The notes beneath the pieces are model-generated. The model saw nothing but the letters and a program-made list of their open reading frames with translations, was not told the origin of the DNA and did no database searches. The translations under genes and the position numbers were made by a program. A stretch of 64,000 nt of DNA from Lotus japonicus (taxonomy: Eukaryota > Streptophyta > Magnoliopsida > Fabales > Fabaceae), in NCBI RefSeq assembly GCF_012489685.1, contig NC_080046.1, forward strand, positions 47,951,176-48,015,175. The letters run 5' to 3'. Below are positions 36,501 through 48,132 of this stretch, in pieces (position 1 is the first letter of the stretch; every line of letters begins with the position of its first letter).

Positions 36501-36986
36501 CCTTCCGCACATTCTATTTAGTTTGTGGTTGTTTTAATTAGATATCCCTCTTACATTTCATATATTTGTTTAAAATCGATGGAAAAAAGTACAGTGTGGT
36601 TATGTGATAACAGAACAAACAAAAGCATAGAACAAATGTTTCCAATAATAGGTTAAAAGCTCTGAAATAAAAAAAAAAGCAGCACTCAAGATAGAATTCG
36701 TCAAAATTACCCCTTCCCTAAAACACAAAGGCACTCTTCCTTTAATATGTGTTCTGTGATGTCAACAGAAATAAATAACCCAAGACACTGAAATTGAAAA
36801 TTATCACTAAGTTAATTAAGATACTTGAATATGAAACCAATATGTATAAATCTGAGGAACAGTCTCTATACCAAAGAAAAACAAAACTCAAAATGCTGAC
36901 ACCAAAAGTGAAAGTCAAGGAAAAATCAATTAGCATTGAAATAGAAAAGTTGAGGTTAGGCAATAGCCTGCAAAAACCTTCGAAGA
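33510..36986. other. Intergenic spacer between the two mTERF genes
   Basis: Promoter of mTERF 1 at the left and 3' UTR of mTERF 2 at the right. It contains a CTAA tetranucleotide tract at about 35063-35099 and a repeated GAGTCATACCACAAAA word (34666 and 34938) suggesting an old TE piece. No gene supported. A weak tRNA-like/SINE-like stretch occurs near 36010-36130. Confidence 0.5.
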
Positions 36987-38201
36987 CTAAATCACATCCT
37001 GATGATCAATCAAACCTTTGTAGACATCTGTTAGTAAAGGCGCATCGTCCTGAAAATTGATGACAAATTTCTTCAAAAAAACTTCCTCAGATGAGCACAT
37101 AAAGGAACTTAAGTGCATATCATTCTTGATCAGGCCTTTTGATTTCAAGACTTTGATTACTGAGAGCCTAGGGATAATCCTCTTCTCCAAGCTGAAGCCT
37201 AGAACAGGAGGAAATCCAGCAACATCTTCTAATGTCCAACCCATATCATTCACCATGTAACTCATTTTCTTTGCAACTGTCTCCTGTGACAGCTTCATAA
37301 AATTGGGAAACTTCCTGAAAGCTTGAAGAGTCATTTCGCGATCCCAGCCCCACCGATGGAAAAATTCAAATCTCGATTCCCACGCTGCTTGACTCAAACC
37401 CAAAAGCACTTGAACCGCCATGACAAAAGTTGTTTTCGAAGGATCCAAACCGATTTCCTTAACTGTCTTGACAGCTTCCACAAATTTGGAATGATGTATA
37501 TATGTTGCAGATGGAAAATTCACCACCATGAGAGAGATGGAACTCTGAGGCACACCAAATTGTCTCAAAAACTCAATGTTTTGAACCAACTTATTCATAA
37601 TATCACAATAGGTAAAAGCACGAGGTGCATTTCTCAAAGCTCTAGCAGCTTCCTGATCATTACGGAGAACACCCCTGAGAATCTTATACCGCGGAACGAT
37701 ACAGTTCTTCAAACTCCTGACCAACAAAATATGGTTAGCAAGGAGAACCTGTGGCATATCAGTGGTGGAAACCCCAATAGAATGCAGGAACTTGAGCTTA
37801 GGCAAAAGGGTTCTCTTAGCATTAGCAAAAAGCAACAAGGGGTGTTTCCCTACAAGCTTTGCAACCTGGGTTTTGGAGAAGCCATAGTTTTTGAGAAGAT
37901 CAAGAACAGCATTTGGGCCATCTGGGTCTTTCAAGTTCAACCCTATAGAGAGCTTCTTGGCTGAATCTGGAGACAACCCACATGATTTGGTTAGGTAAGA
38001 AATCGTATAGGTGTCACCTTTGCAGTAGTCTGCATCTGATTCAGAGTCAGATGATGAGGTGCATGAACTGAATGAATTGAAGGAAAAAGGGAAAGCATTG
38101 TGATGAAACACAGAACTCAATTGGATTCTGCTACACTTGTAGTATGAGAATGATGAAGTTAACCTTGCAATGAGGGAATTAGGCACCATGTATGAACTCA
38201 C
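36987..38201 (-). CDS. Plant mTERF-family protein 2 (paralog)
   Basis: Second intronless mTERF-family gene, 404 aa, same strand as and 3.5 kb upstream of the first (transcription sense). Start MSSYMVPNSLIARLTSSF gives a basic, Ser-rich putative organelle transit peptide with an acidic-Ser patch (SSDSESDADY) before the mTERF repeats. Matching blocks to paralog 1: YLTKSCGLSPDSAKKLSIGL, DPDGPNAVLDLLKNYGFS, LLPKLKFLHSIGVSTTDMP, LRQFGVPQSSISLMVVNFPS, AVKTVKEIGLDPSKTTFV, WGWDREMTLQAFRKFPNFM. Likely role is RNA/DNA binding in organelle gene expression; specific target unknown. An in-frame ATG at codon 5 is an alternative start. Confidence 0.93.
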   Translation of the reverse strand: MSSYMVPNSLIARLTSSFSYYKCSRIQLSSVFHHNAFPFSFNSFSSCTSSSDSESDADYCKGDTYTISYLTKSCGLSPDSAKKLSIGLNLKDPDGPNAVLDLLKNYGFSKTQVAKLVGKHPLLLFANAKRTLLPKLKFLHSIGVSTTDMPQVLLANHILLVRSLKNCIVPRYKILRGVLRNDQEAARALRNAPRAFTYCDIMNKLVQNIEFLRQFGVPQSSISLMVVNFPSATYIHHSKFVEAVKTVKEIGLDPSKTTFVMAVQVLLGLSQAAWESRFEFFHRWGWDREMTLQAFRKFPNFMKLSQETVAKKMSYMVNDMGWTLEDVAGFPPVLGFSLEKRIIPRLSVIKVLKSKGLIKNDMHLSSFMCSSEEVFLKKFVINFQDDAPLLTDVYKGLIDHQDVI

Positions 38202-38532
38202 TCGCAGGTTTGAAGCTTTGGACAGCCGCCTTTCGGAGATATGGAGGTAACGAGGAGATAGTGAAGAAAGCGGACTTGAGAGATTTGTGTTTGCCTAGGA
38301 TGACAAATTTTTATTATTAAATTCATAATGAATTTTTTTTTGCTATAAAAAAAAATAGACCTACAAAAAGGAAAATGCTTAAACACACGACAGTGTTAAG
38401 CACTATCAAGCACGACCAAATGTGATTGGTCAATAAGTCCATTTAAAAAAAAATAACTGTCACGATTTTAATTTTCATCTAATGTCATAAGAAAAGTTAT
38501 GTTCACTTCTCAACTCTAAGTAAGTGCTACGG
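38202..38532. other. Spacer between mTERF 2 promoter and MYB 3' end
   Basis: 331 bp of AT-rich sequence. It includes the mTERF 2 upstream region; nothing else recognised. Confidence 0.5.
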
Positions 38533-40386
38533 CTAACGTCCATGGTTGCCAACGGATTTCCAAGCATAATGTCTTAAATCAATAGCTTGATGTTCTTGAG
38601 GCCTTTCTTGCAATTGCTGCATTGAGATTACTTCCGAAGTAGGAACCACATGTTGCTCAGAGGCCAAGGCACTATCCCCTAAGGTGCGTTGCCTTTCTTG
38701 CACTTGCTGCATTGGAGCATCCAAAGGAGGAACCAAATATTGTTGAGAGGCCAAATCACTTTGTTGTATTTCTTGTGATTGTTGCATCGGAAAATTTATA
38801 AGAGGATGCTCATTTTGCTGATAGGATAGTTGTTGCACATTCAAAGGAGGAGCATAACTTTGCTGAGGGTATACTTGATGTGGAAAATTCAAAGGAGGAT
38901 CCCCATTTTGCTGCAGTGGAAAGTCCAATGCATCAACTTGATTTTGCTGAGAGGATAATTGTTGCATTGGAGCATCCAATTGTACCCAATTTTGCTGCAA
39001 TGGAGCATTCAATTGAAGAACTTGATTTTGTTGAGGAACCAAGTCAGTGTCATCAATGGTTAGGTCATGACTCTTTTTCTCCTTTTTGGTGTACCATTCT
39101 GGTGAAGATATAACTTTTGAGCATGACTAGCAATTTGAGTTGAGTTTTTGTTTTGACAAATTCACTTGAGATTTTTTTCCATTCTCCTTTGCCATGTTTC
39201 TCAATACCTTTAAGAAGCTTCCTATAAAATAAAAATGGGATGTTAAATTTTTAAATATAGTTTTTCACACATCTAAATGAATACTCCCTCCGGTCCTATT
39301 TATAAGCATGAAAGAGAAGAAAAATCTTGGTCCTTTTTATAAGAACCAAATGAAAGTTTGAGCTATATTAATTATTTTTTTCCAATGATGCCCTTATTAA
39401 TTCTAACTTGTAGAATGTGTCTCATTAATTATTCTCTCTCTTTCCCACTTTCCAACATGAATAACAAAGGGTAATTTTGGAAGTTTATTTTGATTCAAGA
39501 CAAATTTAATGCATTTTATCTAGTTTTACTACATTTCTTAAACTATGTGAGTTTTTTTTTTTTGTTGCTTATAAATAGGACCGAAGGAAGTATTATTTGA
39601 AGAATGACGCAAAATCACATATGTACAATATTAATCTTAAGAGCAAAAATATTTGACATGAAAGTTTCATCTATAGTTTTAATTAAATCAAAATCTCAAA
39701 AGCCACCGAAAAAGGAAACTGAGATGCTACATATTTATACAAGGACATTGTGCATTTCGTGCAACATAGCTTTTTCCTAATCTAAATAGTGAAATGCATC
39801 AAAATATTTATTTGACTCTTTTATGATTCAAGACAATAATTATTTACATGTTTTATGGAGTAAAGATGAGAAGATTTTCTTTGAACAATAAATCACTCCT
39901 AACTATGTACTTCAATTTATTTTAATTTAATTTGTGTAGAAGAAAAAATAAAAACAAAACAAATATTTGTTCACTGCATAAAAAAATCTATACATTTTAA
40001 TTTTATCAAGTACTATAGCTTTACTTTTCAATCAAATGCTTGAAAACATAGTGAAATAACCATTATCATTCCTAATAGAAGTCAAATGAGCATGGAAATA
40101 AAATCAAGTTAGGAAAATATAGAAATGAAAGATCATCAATTTAATATTTTTACAGGTGTTCTTCTTTAGTCCATGGTACTTTTTTCTCACTTTGATTAGG
40201 AGAGGTCTTCTTTGTGTTTTTTTGTGAACTAGTAGAGTCTTTTCCAATTGGCTCTAGAACCCAATCGTCAATGAAATCTGGATCATCAATTCTTTCCAAC
40301 TGGTCTTCCGGATTCGCATCATCAGAGATGGTTCTGAGGGCTCACTCAAAAGCCCGATCTTCGACCGAAGTCCACCGATTCAACAT
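38533..40386 (-). pseudogene. Two-repeat MYB (DIVARICATA/SHAQKYF type) gene with Q-rich tail, decayed
   Basis: Minus-strand exons 40386-40154 and 39221-38533 join in phase. Exon 1 encodes the first SANT/MYB repeat (MLNRWTSVEDRAFE ... NPEDQLERI) and a linker; exon 2 continues the second repeat (VPWTKEEH | LLKGIEKHGKGEWKKIS) and reaches an altered SHAQKYF box read as SHAQKLY. Breaks: an in-frame TGA at 40344-40342 inside repeat 1 (after RAFE); a frame change at about 39141-39152; a second, compensating change at about 39065-39090. After that a 169-codon frame continues to the stop with imperfect repeats rich in Gln (PLNFP, QQNQV, DAPMQQ). Family proteins are I-box-type regulators. Three lesions make a working protein unlikely. 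The intron hosts a Stowaway MITE. Confidence 0.8.
39284..39590. mobile_element. Stowaway MITE in MYB intron, 307 bp
   Basis: Inverted termini CTCCCTCCGGTCCTATTTAT and CTTCCTTCGGTCCTATTTAT (other strand), with TA duplications at 39282-39283 and 39591-39592. AT-rich interior, no reading frame. Confidence 0.92.
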
Positions 40387-41306
40387 TGTAACACTTGTAC
40401 TTATGCAAGGCTTCTAAATTTTGAATGGATCTGAAACACAAGATCACATATGTGATTTATCTTTCAAGTGTAACAAAAAAAAAGAATATGTGATTTCAAT
40501 CTCAATTAATGTTTAATTATACTCCTAAGTCCCAACTATTAATTTCATAATCAACGGTCACAAACCCACACTTTAATCTCTAAAATTGTACAATAGAGTT
40601 TAGAGTGAAATTAAATTCATGAACCCTAAACCTTTATAAAATTATGAACTAAACTTGTATGAAAGCATGAAGAACAAAATTCCATATTACACTTTCTTTT
40701 TCTTTCTTTAGCTTTTCATTCTTAACTTCTTAAAAACATTTTTGGTAAATGAACTCTTGAAAAAGAACGCATGCAGAGCCACACGCGATGATGATATAAC
40801 AATAAGAACAAGAGAGAAAACTCAACGAAATCATAAAACTGTAGAATATACAAGGTTTAGATTTTCTTCCCATAAAAACTAGATGAGTCAAAGTAGCAGT
40901 GTTAATTGGTAACGAGAGATATGAAAGAAAGATATAGAAATTATACATACATGTTGCAATTAAAACGCTGAGTCCTGAGTGTTCTTTGCCGATTATACAC
41001 GAGACAATTTTTCTGGTTTCTGTTGAGTTGAATGTGGTTTTCTTTCTCTATGTGGTATTATTGTTCTGAATTTAATTTATAGACTTAAAATAATATTTCC
41101 ACGTTTTATCTTCTTCTATTAAATTTTGAAGTAGTTGTTATCGTTTTTTTAATTAAAAAAGGGCTAAAAGTACTTCAACAACTTAATTGTCTAACAACTT
41201 TTATGTTTCTGTTATCATCATGTTCAAATTTTGAGAAAAGACGAGTGAGTCTTATCATCATTTTAATTTTCTACTAATTTTAAAATTATCTTTCCATTAT
41301 CTATAA
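40387..41306. other. Spacer upstream of the MYB pseudogene
   Basis: Likely promoter region of the MYB gene. AT-rich; a frame at 40730-40948 has no support. Confidence 0.45.
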
Positions 41307-44300
41307 CAGAATAAGGAGCTCTGAATTTGCCACCCCAGACATTGGAGATGCCACCCTAGATTTTTTTAAAAAATGCTAGACATACCCTTTGGAAACTACG
41401 AATTCGTAACATTTCGGAATCAAATGTTTCGAATAATACCTTATTGGCAATTATACGTAAATGACCGACATAGTTCGGAATCGTCATCTCCGAAATTCTT
41501 CGGATGTTTAAGGTCCGAAAATCTGTCGCACACTGCCACCTTTTTAGCACCATTACTCCTCTACCACCAACCCCATCACCATTACTCCTCCACCACCAAC
41601 CCCATCACCACCCCCCATTACCATCTGATTCCAAAAACTCCACCACCACCACTCTTCTTCTTCCTCCACGTTTGTTTTCCTCCCCCCACCACCATCTCCT
41701 TCCAAGTTCCACCTTGCACCACCCTCAACCACCGTCTCCTTCCAAGTTCCACCTTGCCACCAAGTTCCTTCTGGTAAGTTTCATTTCTCCTCCCCTTCAT
41801 ATCCTGCTTTACTTATCATTGTAGTTACATTTCATTGTTGTTGGAAGCCCTTTTTGCACCACCATTGTATGCTTGTATGTTGATGCTGTCGAGCATGTTA
41901 CGGAAACGTTACGGCCAAACTACGATAGAAAGTAGTTTACCATAGAGTTTCGGACTGGCTGTATCCGAAGAAGTTCGGAATCCAAATTTCCGAAATGTTT
42001 AACCAGTGACAGTTTGTTGTATGCAGGCTGAATGACAGAACCGTACCTATATGAGGAAGATTTACTGGTTCGTGCCGCATGTGGTTCTGGAAATGTTGAG
42101 CCTAGCAATATCACTCCGTGGGTGCGCCCTTGTATAAGTGTGGACGCCACACATTTATTTACAACTGATCAGGTATTCATTGAATAATTATTGTTGGAAC
42201 ATACTACTATGTAGTTGGAACATACTACTATGTATTTGGAAAATGATGTGATGATCATTGAATAATTAGTGATGGTTGGTAGGATGTTCTATTTCTAAAG
42301 CGATATGTTATCATTGAACATATATTTGATACTCGTGATGAGCTTGAAGAATGGGCTAAGAATGTTGGAAAGGCGAATGGTTATGTGCTGGTGATATCAA
42401 GGTCTGACTGGGCTTTAAATGGAGGAAATGTATTTGTTACTATTCAGTGTGCGAAGCATGGTATTTACAGGCCATACCAGGACCCGAAAATATTCAAGTA
42501 CAAAAAGACCGCATCACAAAAGACCAATTGTAAGTTTAGACTCAAAGGACGACCTACGGAGGGTGATAGAATGTGGCGGCTGAAAGTGATGGAAGGTACA
42601 CACAACCATGAACCAACTAAATCGCTAGTTGGCCACCCCTACGTTGGTCGACTAACAAAGGAAGAGAAGGGTCTTGTGGGCACCATGACTAGTACTTGGA
42701 CTCCACCGAGACAAATACTAGTGGCATTGAAGGAAAAAAATCCAGGTAACTTGACTACAATCACTCAAGTTTACAGTTGTAGCAAAAGGTTTAAAAAAGA
42801 GGAAAGGGGGCCACTGACAGAAATGCAACAATTGATGAAGAAGTTGGTAGAAACCAATTATGTTCACTTTGAAAGGCAACAAGCTGACTCAAATGAGATT
42901 AGGGATGTCTTCTGGGCTCATCCTAATGCGGTCAGACTCTTCAACACATTCCCTCATGTGGTCATCATGGATTGCACGTACAAGACAAACAGATATCAGA
43001 TCTCCTTGCTTGAAATGGTTGGCCTCACTTCTACGGGGTTGACTTTCTCCATAGCATTTTGCTACATAGTTAGGGAGCACACAATTGACTATGTTTGGGC
43101 CTTAGAGTGCATGAAGTCTCTCATTGCCGATGATGCCAGATTACCTCGAGTGATTGTGACTGACAGAGATTTGACTTTACTGAGTGCTGTTAAACAAACC
43201 CTTCCCAATTGTAGCCATTTATTATGCCGGTTCCACATAAACAAGAATGTGGAGGCAAAGTGCAAAGTGTTGATTGGCACGGATGATTTTGCCCTTTCAG
43301 TGGTGGAGAACTGGAAATACCTGATATATGCTGAAACAATGAAACAATTTGATGAGGACTGGAAGGAAATGTGTTCCATGTGTAAGGACTACCCAGATTT
43401 CATATCCTACATTTCTACTACATGGTTAAAGCACAAGGAGAAATTTGTGAGTGCGTGGACCAATTCTGTGATGCATTTTGGAACAACAACGAGTAACAGG
43501 TACAATGCACACTTTATTGCTTGTGATATTTTTTCATTTCATAGTCTTGCTTTATTACTAGAAATTGATAGAGTATGATCTTTTGTATGTAGGGCTGAAA
43601 GTGCACACTCAACCTTGAAGAGGATGCTTAAAGACGACAGAGGTGACTTGTGCGCCTCGTGGGATGCAGTGGATATGTTGACCACTATACGACACAATGA
43701 AATTAAAGCATCATTTGAGCGCAGTATCAACCTTGTAGAGTATCGTTTCAAGTCGCTCATGTATACAAATGTCAGGGGATTTGTATCCAGAAAGGCCATG
43801 CAACTCATGGAAGATGAATAGAACAAAGTGATGCGTGATGGTTGTGGATGCGTGTTTCAAGTTACCCATGGACTTCCCTGTGCTTGTGCACTTCATAGTT
43901 ACGATACAATTCTGTACGAGACAGTCCATACTTTCTGGAAGATACTTGGTTGGGAAAATGTACCCATTGGGAATCAAACCTCAAACCATGGAGACCTCCA
44001 GTCAGAGATTGATGGCTTGACTGCTTATTTCAACACTTTGGATGTTGCGGGCCAAAGTATGCTAAGGAGGAAGGTAAAGGAGCTCTATTGTCCTGAAAGC
44101 AGTTCACTGTGTCCTCCTCAAGTGAAGATAAAGCCCAAGCGCTCGTCCAAGGCTAAGGAGAGTAAACCACCTAGTCAACAAAAAGCATCCTTACAGCGTG
44201 ATCTTTGTTTTTGGGAACATGTTAACCATAGCCACAAGCCAACACCTAACAAAGCCTCTTGTCCTCCACCTGTTATTCGTACCCGAACTCCTACACCACA

Positions 44301-44771
44301 AGCTCTGAAGTCAAACAAGAAGTCTAAGAAGAGCAACCGGTCCACCACCAGCATATACTTGCACAACTTGTCATCTTTCTTCCATCAATATATAGAAAAA
44401 GTCATAGATGTTATTGGAGATGGTAACTGTGGTTATAGATCAGTTGCTGCATTGTTGAGACCCGACATAGGTCAAGAAGGTTGGTCTTTGATTAGGGAAG
44501 AGTTGCTTGGAGAACTCTCAGAGAATACCGCTTACTATAGCAACATATTTGGTTACGAGATGGTTCAGTCCTTACACAATCGTCTCATTCTCCCGAGTGG
44601 TACAGTAGCATCTGAAGACAAGTGGATGCATCTACCGGAGATGGGGTACCTCATTGCTACGAGGTTTCAAGTTGTCTTCATCTCCATATCATTAGACAGT
44701 TGTTACACTTATCTACCATTGAGAGGAGGCGCCCCACCGGAAGTACATCCCGTTACAGCAGTTGGTCATGT

Positions 44772-46485
44772 TGTAACGCCCCAATTTCTCAACCGAGGAG
44801 TCACATTAGTAACCTAATAAGTCTAAGGACTATTTCGTAATCCTGAGAAAACACAATATATTTTTTTTCCTTTTCGAAACAACTGAACATAATTGAATAC
44901 TTAACATAGACTTTATTCAACAACCCGTTCCCGACATATAATAATAGTGTCATACAATATCGTAAGCAGGTTTCCAAAATAAGTACGCTCACTGGAACAG
45001 TGGCGGAGATAAAGTTTAAACAACAGAGTTTTCAGATGGGGGGAAAGAAACTCAGACATAGTCCAGCAAAAGGAAGAAGCAACTGCTTCATCCACCTCTA
45101 CTCGACCGCCCACGATCACGGTCTCCAACTTGAACAGCTAAGCTTCAGCGGAAGGCTCTCCATCGCCTAATAGCGTTAAGCGTCCAAACAACAAGTAGCA
45201 AATAGAAAGGGTTAACTCCATACAATTACCATGTATGAAAGAGAAAATCATGCTATTCAAATTTAACTACCTATCATGGTAAATAAACCAACAACATAAC
45301 TAAACTCATATATCAACTATATAACATCAATTCAGATATCGACAACCTAACATATAACATCAATTCAAATATCGACAACCTAACATATAACATCAAATCA
45401 GATATCAATAAACTAATAACTAAAATCCAACAACATAGGGTTAGGTGTTAGTTCCCTATAATGCAACTATATGCTTCTACCAAAATGGATCGATCAGCAA
45501 CGTCTCTCAAGACGGGACAATCACGCGGGACCACACCCACCTCATTGCCACTTAACGCCACTCCGGACGGGACAATCGCGTGGGACCACACCCACCTCAT
45601 CGCCACTTTAGAACATCTCGAAAGATGGGACAATCCCGCGGGTTATAAAGTGGCGATGAGGTGGGTGTGGTCCCACGCGATTGTCCCGTCCGGAGTGGCG
45701 TTAAGTGGCAATGAGGTGGGTGTGGTCCCGCGTGATTGTCCCGTCTTGAGAGACGTTGCTGATCGATCCATTTTGGTAGAAGCATATAGTTGCATTATAG
45801 GGAACTAACACCTAACCCTATGTTGTTGGATTTTAGTTATTAGTTTATTGATATCTGATTTGATGTTATATGTTAGGTTGTCGATATTTGAATTGATGTT
45901 ATATGTTAGGTTGTCGATATCTGAATTGATGTTATATAGTTGATATATGAGTTTAGTTATGTTGTTGGTTTATTTACCATGATAGGTAGTTAAATTTGAA
46001 TAGCATGATTTTCTCTTTCATACATGGTAATTGTATGGAGTTAACCCTTTCTATTTGCTACTTGTTGTTTGGGCGCTTAACGCTATTAGGCGATGGAGAG
46101 CCTTCCGCTGAAGCTTAGCTGTTCAAGTTGGAGACCGTGATCGTGGGCGGTCGAGTAAAGGTGGATGAAGCAGTTGCTTCTTCCTTTTGCTGGACTATGT
46201 CTGAGTTTCTTTCCCCCCATCTGAAAACTCTGTTGTTTAAACTTTATCTCCGCCACTGTTCCAGTGAGCGTACTTATTTTGGAAACCTGCTTACGATATT
46301 GTATGACACTATTATTATATGTCGGGAACGGGTTGTTGAATAAAGTCTATGTTAAGTATTCAATTATGTTCAGTTGTTTCGAAAAGGAAAAAAAAATATA
46401 TTGTGTTTTCTCAGGATTACGAAATAGTCCTTAGACTTATTAGGTTACTAATGTGACTCCTCGGTTGAGAAATTGGGGCGTTACA
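44772..46485. repeat. Palindrome of LTR 3' ends, arms about 840 bp, loop about 35 bp
   Basis: 44772-45610 is the reverse complement of 45646-46485, apart from a few single-base differences and a 1-base homopolymer difference. Both arms correspond to the last about 840 bp of the 3' LTR (50858-51697). The outer left end therefore reads TGTAACGCCCC, the complement of the LTR end GGGGCGTTACA, instead of the LTR start TGTAAGACCC. Confidence 0.92.
45310..45415. repeat. Short tandem array in LTR arm, 3 x about 33 bp
   Basis: Three imperfect copies of CATATAACATCAAATCAGATATC-type units. The complementary array recurs in the direct arm (about 45845-45945) and in the 3' LTR (about 51060-51150). Confidence 0.75.
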
Positions 46486-46752
46486 ATTGTGGTATCAGAG
46501 CTTTGGTCTAGAAAACCAGAGCTTTTGGGTAGAGTGTCTGCTTAAGATGTTTGAACTCTGAGACCGATTAATGTGGTGTCAATCGGAGGAAGAGTGTGCT
46601 TGATTACTGTTTATATAAATTATTCTTGAAGGTTGTTCGTAGGTGAATAACCTTATGCTAGTTATCGTTAATTATACATTTGATATAAGTATATACATAG
46701 TTAGTTATTATAGAGCCTCGTGTTGTTCTGGCCTGAGTATCTGTTGTAGTCT

Positions 46753-48132
46753 TTGACTGTTCATGAAAACAGGAACAGGAGGTTTCCACAACTGGACGAG
46801 ACTCAAGGTTCAGACAACATGAATCCGATGGAGCAAGCTACTGCTAACCTGACTGCCCTTATGGCACAACAAGTTACCAACTCCGCTGCAAGGGAGGAAG
46901 CTGAAGCTCAACGTGTTGCTACTGCTGCTTTGGTGGCTGCACAAAACCATGCTGAAGAAAATGCTCGTCGTGTTCAGCGTGAGGAGCGTGAACAAGCTGC
47001 TGCTCAGACCAGGGGTCTGAACGATTTCAAGCGTCAGGATCCGCCGAAGTTCTCTGGGGGCTTCGATCCGGAGGAAGCTGACTTATGGCTCCAGGAGTTG
47101 GAGAAGATCTTCACCTTTCTGCGTACCACTGCAGAGATGAAAGTGGATTATGCGACTTACCTACTGACTGGTGAAGCTGAGTATTGGTGGCGCGGGGCTA
47201 GAGCTATGATGGAAGCCGACCATCAAGCTATCACTTGGGAGTGCTTCCGGGGAGCTTTCCTGGACAAGTACTTTCCTAATAGTGCTAGAGCCGCTAAGGA
47301 AGCACAATTTCTGAGACTCCGTCAAGGAGGCATGACCGTAGCTGAGTATGCTTCTAAGTTGGAGTCGTTGGCGAAACATTTCCGCTACTTTCGAGGACAG
47401 ATAGATGAAGGCTATATGTGCGAGCGCTTCATTGATGGGCTGAGTTATGAGCTGCAGAGGGCGGTGCAACCGCTAGGACTGAATCGCTACCAAGTGCTGG
47501 TGGAGAAGACCAAGGGGATTGAGGCCATTGATAATGCAAGGGGAAAATTTCAAGGTCAGAACAAGCCTAACCAAGGAAATGGAGGTCCGGCTAGGACTAA
47601 TCAAGGAAGAAATGACAAGGGTAGGCATTACCAGAAGAAGCCGTATGTTCGTCCTCAGGGTCAGGGGACAGCTTCTGGTTCTTTTTATCCCACGGGTGGG
47701 AATGCTATTGCACCGAGACCTCTAGCAGTAAGTTTGGACGGTGTGACATGCTTCAAGTGTAACCAAAAGGGACATTATGCCAGCCACTGTCCCGAGGGTC
47801 CTCTGATGTGTTGGAACTGCAACAAGCCAGGCCATCTCGCTAGGGATTGCAGGATTCCTAAGGTTGAGGATGCTGCAAATGTTGCTGGGGCTAGGAGGCC
47901 CACTGCTGGTGGAAGGGTCTACTTCATTAGTGGAACTGAAGTTGATGAAGACGAGGGTCTAATCCACGGTAACCGCGAGATCCCGGGTAATTCCCTTATC
48001 GTACTATTTAAATTATGGTGCTACACCTTCTGTTATAGACTTAGCTTGTGCGACGTGGTTAAAACTAGATGTGACAGAATTACCGTTCGACCTGATAGTA
48101 TCTATCCTTGTTTCATAAGGATGAAACAGTAG
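46753..48132 (+). CDS. Retrotransposon Gag (Gypsy type) with two zinc knuckles; protease start frameshifted
   Basis: Structural protein that packages element RNA. The open frame covers 459 codons; the best ATG is at 46819 (MNPMEQATANL), 22 codons in. An Ala/Glu-rich coiled-coil-like N-terminus is followed by a Retrotrans_gag domain (DPPKFSGGFDPEEADLWLQELEKIF, YLLTGEAEYWWRG, FLDKYFPNSARAAKEAQF, YASKLESLAKHF), then a basic Gly/Gln-rich stretch and two CX2CX4HX4C knuckles (CFKCNQKGHYASHC and CWNCNKPGHLARDC). Past GGRVYFISG the sequence begins a Gypsy aspartic-protease region, but the frame slips just before the active-site position, giving an unrelated 40-residue tail and a stop. Pol is otherwise absent. 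Confidence 0.88.
   Translation: MTVHENRNRRFPQLDETQGSDNMNPMEQATANLTALMAQQVTNSAAREEAEAQRVATAALVAAQNHAEENARRVQREEREQAAAQTRGLNDFKRQDPPKFSGGFDPEEADLWLQELEKIFTFLRTTAEMKVDYATYLLTGEAEYWWRGARAMMEADHQAITWECFRGAFLDKYFPNSARAAKEAQFLRLRQGGMTVAEYASKLESLAKHFRYFRGQIDEGYMCERFIDGLSYELQRAVQPLGLNRYQVLVEKTKGIEAIDNARGKFQGQNKPNQGNGGPARTNQGRNDKGRHYQKKPYVRPQGQGTASGSFYPTGGNAIAPRPLAVSLDGVTCFKCNQKGHYASHCPEGPLMCWNCNKPGHLARDCRIPKVEDAANVAGARRPTAGGRVYFISGTEVDEDEGLIHGNREIPGNSLIVLFKLWCYTFCYRLSLCDVVKTRCDRITVRPDSIYPCFIRMKQ

Noticed and set aside
41555..41760. Proline/histidine-rich frames
   Set aside because: Translation of a CCA/CTC-rich low-complexity tract near the MULE left end.
45310..45415. CRISPR-like spaced repeats
   Set aside because: Direct tandem units without unique spacers, in a retrotransposon LTR of a plant genome.
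45461..45808. 115-codon frame across the palindrome centre
   Set aside because: Direct consequence of the inverted LTR arms; the same frame occurs in the other LTR copies as a shadow.
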